NCBI RefSeq assembly: GCF_907163105.1
Contig: NZ_OU015321.1
Span: 744,001 to 808,000 of the forward strand
Direction of reading: 5' to 3'
DNA length: 64,000 nucleotides
Origin: Cloacibacterium caeni
GTDB lineage: Bacteria > Bacteroidota > Bacteroidia > Flavobacteriales > Weeksellaceae
Part shown: piece by piece, positions 61,437 to 64,000 of the stretch
How the letters are laid out: each line of letters begins with the position of its first letter
How positions within the stretch are numbered: position 1 is the first letter of the stretch
Notes under the pieces: model-generated
What the model was told of the DNA's origin: nothing
The model's database searches: none
What the model saw: only the letters and a program-made list of their open reading frames with translations
Translations under genes and position numbers: made by a program

Positions 61437-61669
61437 AGAAAAAAATCAAATAAATTTATCATTTTGTCCTAACATTTTGAACGGAAAGCAAATAGAAATG
61501 ATTTTTTTCATGTTTTTTGTTCAATTCTTTACCAAATTTTAAGCCAAACAAATGTTTAAATTTATTTTTTCATTTTTTTTCTTAAAATATTCTTAATAAA
61601 TCTATGTTTTAGAAAATATCAGAATAAAAAAACTTAATTTCGCAACATTGTAAATTTTTAAAAATTTCT

Positions 61670-64000
61670 ATGAAGAATTGGACTTTCAAAAAATGGAATA
61701 CCATTTTAGGTTGGGTGGTTTTTGCAATCGCATTTTTCACCTATTTATCTACTATTGAACCTAATTTTAGTTTTTGGGATTGTGGAGAATACATTTCATC
61801 TGCTGTAAAATTAGAAGTTACTCACGCTCCTGGTGCTGCATTATTTCAATTAATGGGTGCTGTTGCAGCTATTTTTGGCTTCGGAGATGGTTCTAAATAT
61901 TCTGTAATTATCAATGCTATGTCTGCACTATTTAGTGCATTCACCATATTATTTTTATTTTGGACAATTACGCATTTTGTAAGAAGACTTTTAAATAAAG
62001 ACTTCGAAGACGTAACTGTTTCAGACGAAATTGCCATTCTATTTGCTGGTGTCATTGGTGCTTTAGCTTTTACTTTTTCAGATACCTTTTGGTTTTCTGC
62101 GGTAGAAGGAGAGGTTTATTCTATGTCATCTATGTTTATTGCACTTTTGGTTTGGCTCATTACGAAATGGGAAAACGAATATCATGACAGTGATAATGAA
62201 CGTTGGCTCATTCTAATTTTCTTCATTACAGGACTTTCTGTAGGAGTTCACATGATGGTGATGTTAGCAGTTCCAGCCGTTTGTTTGATGTATTACGCTA
62301 GAAATTATGAATTTACATGGAAGAGTTTTATCATCGCTAATTTGGTGACACTTTTCATTCTAGCAGTAGTTTTCAAAGGGATTTTCCCAATTATCATGAG
62401 TCTTTTCGGTAAATCTGAAATTTTCTTTGTTAATGGGTTAGGTTTACCTTTCCATTCAGGAACAATTGCAGCATTTATCATTTTGTTTGCTCTAATGTAT
62501 GTAGGAATTTCTTATGCTAGAAAATCTAAAAGCAAATTATATCAAACCATCGCACTATCAGTAATTTATATGATTATTGGTTTTTCTTGTTGGTTAGTCA
62601 TTCCGATTAGAGCGAACGCAAATCCGCCAATGAACCTTAATGATCCAGATAACGCCATCGGAATGCTAGATTATTACAATCGTGAACAATACGGAGATTG
62701 GCCAACTTCTTACGGACAAAACTATACTGCATATTTAGACAATTATGGTATTGAAAAAAATGATGATGGTAGTTATAAAACGCAAAAAACAGGTGATGTT
62801 TACGAAAAAAATGAAAAAACTGGTCGTTATGATATCGTAGGAGAGCGTTTCAATTATGTTTATTCTAAAGAACATGTAAGCATTATGCCGAGAATGTTCA
62901 ATGAAGATGAAACCGTGATGAGCAATTACATTTCTATGTATGGAGCGCCAGATTTTGAATTCAATTATGACAATCAAGATATTGCAGATAATCCTCAAGC
63001 TAAAGAAGTTTTTGACCAATTAAGACAAAAATTTGAAAACGGAAGTATCACGCTTGATGATTACAAACAAGCCAGAGAATATGATTTAATCAAGGTTCAT
63101 AGACCTACATTAGCACAGAATCTTACCTATTTTGTAGAATTTCAAATTGGATATTATTTTGTAAGATATCTCATGTGGAATTTTGTAGGAAGACAGAATG
63201 ATTTAGAAGGTCACATGGAAAATACCAATGGAAACTGGGTTTCTGGTATTCCTGCAATTGATGACAATTTATGGGGAAGTCAAAAAGATATGCCTGCAAA
63301 ATTCAAAAATGAAAGTACGGTTTATTTCTTCTTTTTACCATTGATTTTAGGACTTTTGGGAGCATTTTTCCAGTTCAACAAAGATTTTGGAAGATTTTGG
63401 GCAATTCTTTCTTTATTCGTGTTAACCAGTTTTGGAATTATTTTCTATACTGGTGTAAAACCTTTTGAACCAAGAGAAAGAGATTATGCAATGGTAGGAA
63501 GTTTTTACGCCTTTGCAATTTGGATAGGTTTCGGAGCTGCAGCAATTCTTTGGTATTTACAAGAAAAAATTAAATCAAATGCAGCTACTTGGATTACTGG
63601 AATTGTTTTATTAGGAGTTCCATTAATGATGGGCTTCCAGAATTATAATTCTCACGATAGAAGTGAACGTTATGCTGCTTATGATTTCGCTTATTCTTCA
63701 TTAAAATCTCTTCCAAAAAATGATATTTTCTTCGTTTATGGTGATAATGATACGTATCCAATTTGGGGATTACAAGAAACAGAGCAATTCAGAGATGATG
63801 TAAAAGTGGTGAATTTCACGCTTCTAGGAACACCTTGGAATATTGACCAAGTAAAACGCAGAACATACAATTCAATGCCAGTTCCGTCAGTTCTTACGCA
63901 TGAAGAATACAGAGATGGAACCAATGATCAAGTAGTTTTACTTTCTGCAGAAGATTGGAAAAATTTTATTCAGAATAATGTAGATGCTGGTGTTCCAGAG
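61670..64000 (+). CDS. DUF2723 membrane protein (protein O-mannosyltransferase-like), 5' part
   Basis: 777 codons are visible and the gene runs off the window end without a stop, so it is partial at its 3' end. N-terminal membrane domain with many TM helices; the conserved FFTYLSTIEPNFSFWDCGEYISSAVKLEVTHAPGAALFQLMGA carries the acidic pair Asp-x-x-Glu typical of GT-C glycosyltransferases. A large periplasmic loop (about 315-530) follows, then more TM helices with FYTGVKPFEPRERDYAMVGSFYAF. DUF2723 proteins of Bacteroidota are implicated in O-glycosylation. The soluble C-terminal domain begins near FFVYGDNDTYPIWGLQE. Confidence 0.9.
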   Translation, partial: MKNWTFKKWNTILGWVVFAIAFFTYLSTIEPNFSFWDCGEYISSAVKLEVTHAPGAALFQLMGAVAAIFGFGDGSKYSVIINAMSALFSAFTILFLFWTITHFVRRLLNKDFEDVTVSDEIAILFAGVIGALAFTFSDTFWFSAVEGEVYSMSSMFIALLVWLITKWENEYHDSDNERWLILIFFITGLSVGVHMMVMLAVPAVCLMYYARNYEFTWKSFIIANLVTLFILAVVFKGIFPIIMSLFGKSEIFFVNGLGLPFHSGTIAAFIILFALMYVGISYARKSKSKLYQTIALSVIYMIIGFSCWLVIPIRANANPPMNLNDPDNAIGMLDYYNREQYGDWPTSYGQNYTAYLDNYGIEKNDDGSYKTQKTGDVYEKNEKTGRYDIVGERFNYVYSKEHVSIMPRMFNEDETVMSNYISMYGAPDFEFNYDNQDIADNPQAKEVFDQLRQKFENGSITLDDYKQAREYDLIKVHRPTLAQNLTYFVEFQIGYYFVRYLMWNFVGRQNDLEGHMENTNGNWVSGIPAIDDNLWGSQKDMPAKFKNESTVYFFFLPLILGLLGAFFQFNKDFGRFWAILSLFVLTSFGIIFYTGVKPFEPRERDYAMVGSFYAFAIWIGFGAAAILWYLQEKIKSNAATWITGIVLLGVPLMMGFQNYNSHDRSERYAAYDFAYSSLKSLPKNDIFFVYGDNDTYPIWGLQETEQFRDDVKVVNFTLLGTPWNIDQVKRRTYNSMPVPSVLTHEEYRDGTNDQVVLLSAEDWKNFIQNNVDAGVPE

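Overview
The window looks like the chromosome of a low-GC member of the Bacteroidota, most likely a Flavobacteriales/Weeksellaceae bacterium of the Chryseobacterium-Cloacibacterium type. The evidence is a secreted nuclease with a type IX secretion (T9SS) C-terminal sorting domain, DUF4199, GIN-domain and DUF2723 proteins, a UPF0173 hydrolase, a menaquinone pathway, a three-subunit PntAA-PntAB-PntB transhydrogenase, and repeated promoters of the Bacteroidota type (TTG, a spacer near 19 nt, then TAnnTTTG). The genus is an inference. There is no prophage, transposase, CRISPR array, rRNA or tRNA. The window is almost entirely vertically inherited housekeeping sequence, salted with many intergenic palindromic repeats.

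Layout. 1-91 holds the 3' end of a probable hisE/hisIE gene, followed by a small secreted coiled-coil protein. 601-8150 (minus strand) is a complete trp operon, trpE-G-D-C-F-B-(phzF-like)-A. It is preceded by a leader peptide with three tandem Trp codons and a terminator/antiterminator pair, a textbook attenuator. 8228-11617 (minus) is thrS-infC-rpmI-rplT. 11.7-14.9 kb carries small proteins, a thioredoxin-like lipoprotein, a MazG-like pyrophosphohydrolase and an acyl-CoA dehydrogenase. 15.0-19.7 kb holds a T9SS-secreted endonuclease I and then three tandem paralogous secreted proteins of unknown function. 19.7-26.4 kb holds a repeat-type helix-hairpin-helix protein, a MerR regulator, an SMP-30-like lipoprotein, a DEAD-box (DEFD variant) helicase, rpsA and rplS.

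26.5-29.8 kb has an XRE regulator and a TerC-family membrane protein that share a TTACA-N2-TGTAA palindrome, then an M14 peptidase. 30.1-36.0 kb has a B12-dependent ribonucleotide reductase, an APC permease, a lone putAbiC-like two-TM protein and a CDF metal exporter. 36.2-39.0 kb is pntB-pntAB-pntAA, and 39.3-41.1 kb is menB-menA. 41.2-51.1 kb has a UPF0173 hydrolase, SRP RNA, membrane proteins, a GT2 glycosyltransferase, a GIN-domain lipoprotein, a phosphosugar mutase, an aminotransferase, kdsB, a LolA-like protein and a glutathione peroxidase. 51.2-56.2 kb has an oxidoreductase, a YjbR protein, a frameshifted terC, ribF and atpD-atpC. 56.2-61.4 kb has a radical SAM protein, an Rnk-like factor and a two-gene unit resembling the capnine (sulfonolipid) pathway. 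The window ends inside a DUF2723 protein.

What is most worth a second look: the Trp attenuator at 7999-8139; the terC reading frame broken exactly at an A-AAA-AAG slippery heptamer; the three tandem secreted paralogs with two conserved cysteines; the operator shared by the XRE and TerC genes; the in-frame capture of a dispersed repeat inside the radical SAM gene; and at least eight distinct intergenic repeat families, several of which supply start or stop codons to neighbouring genes.
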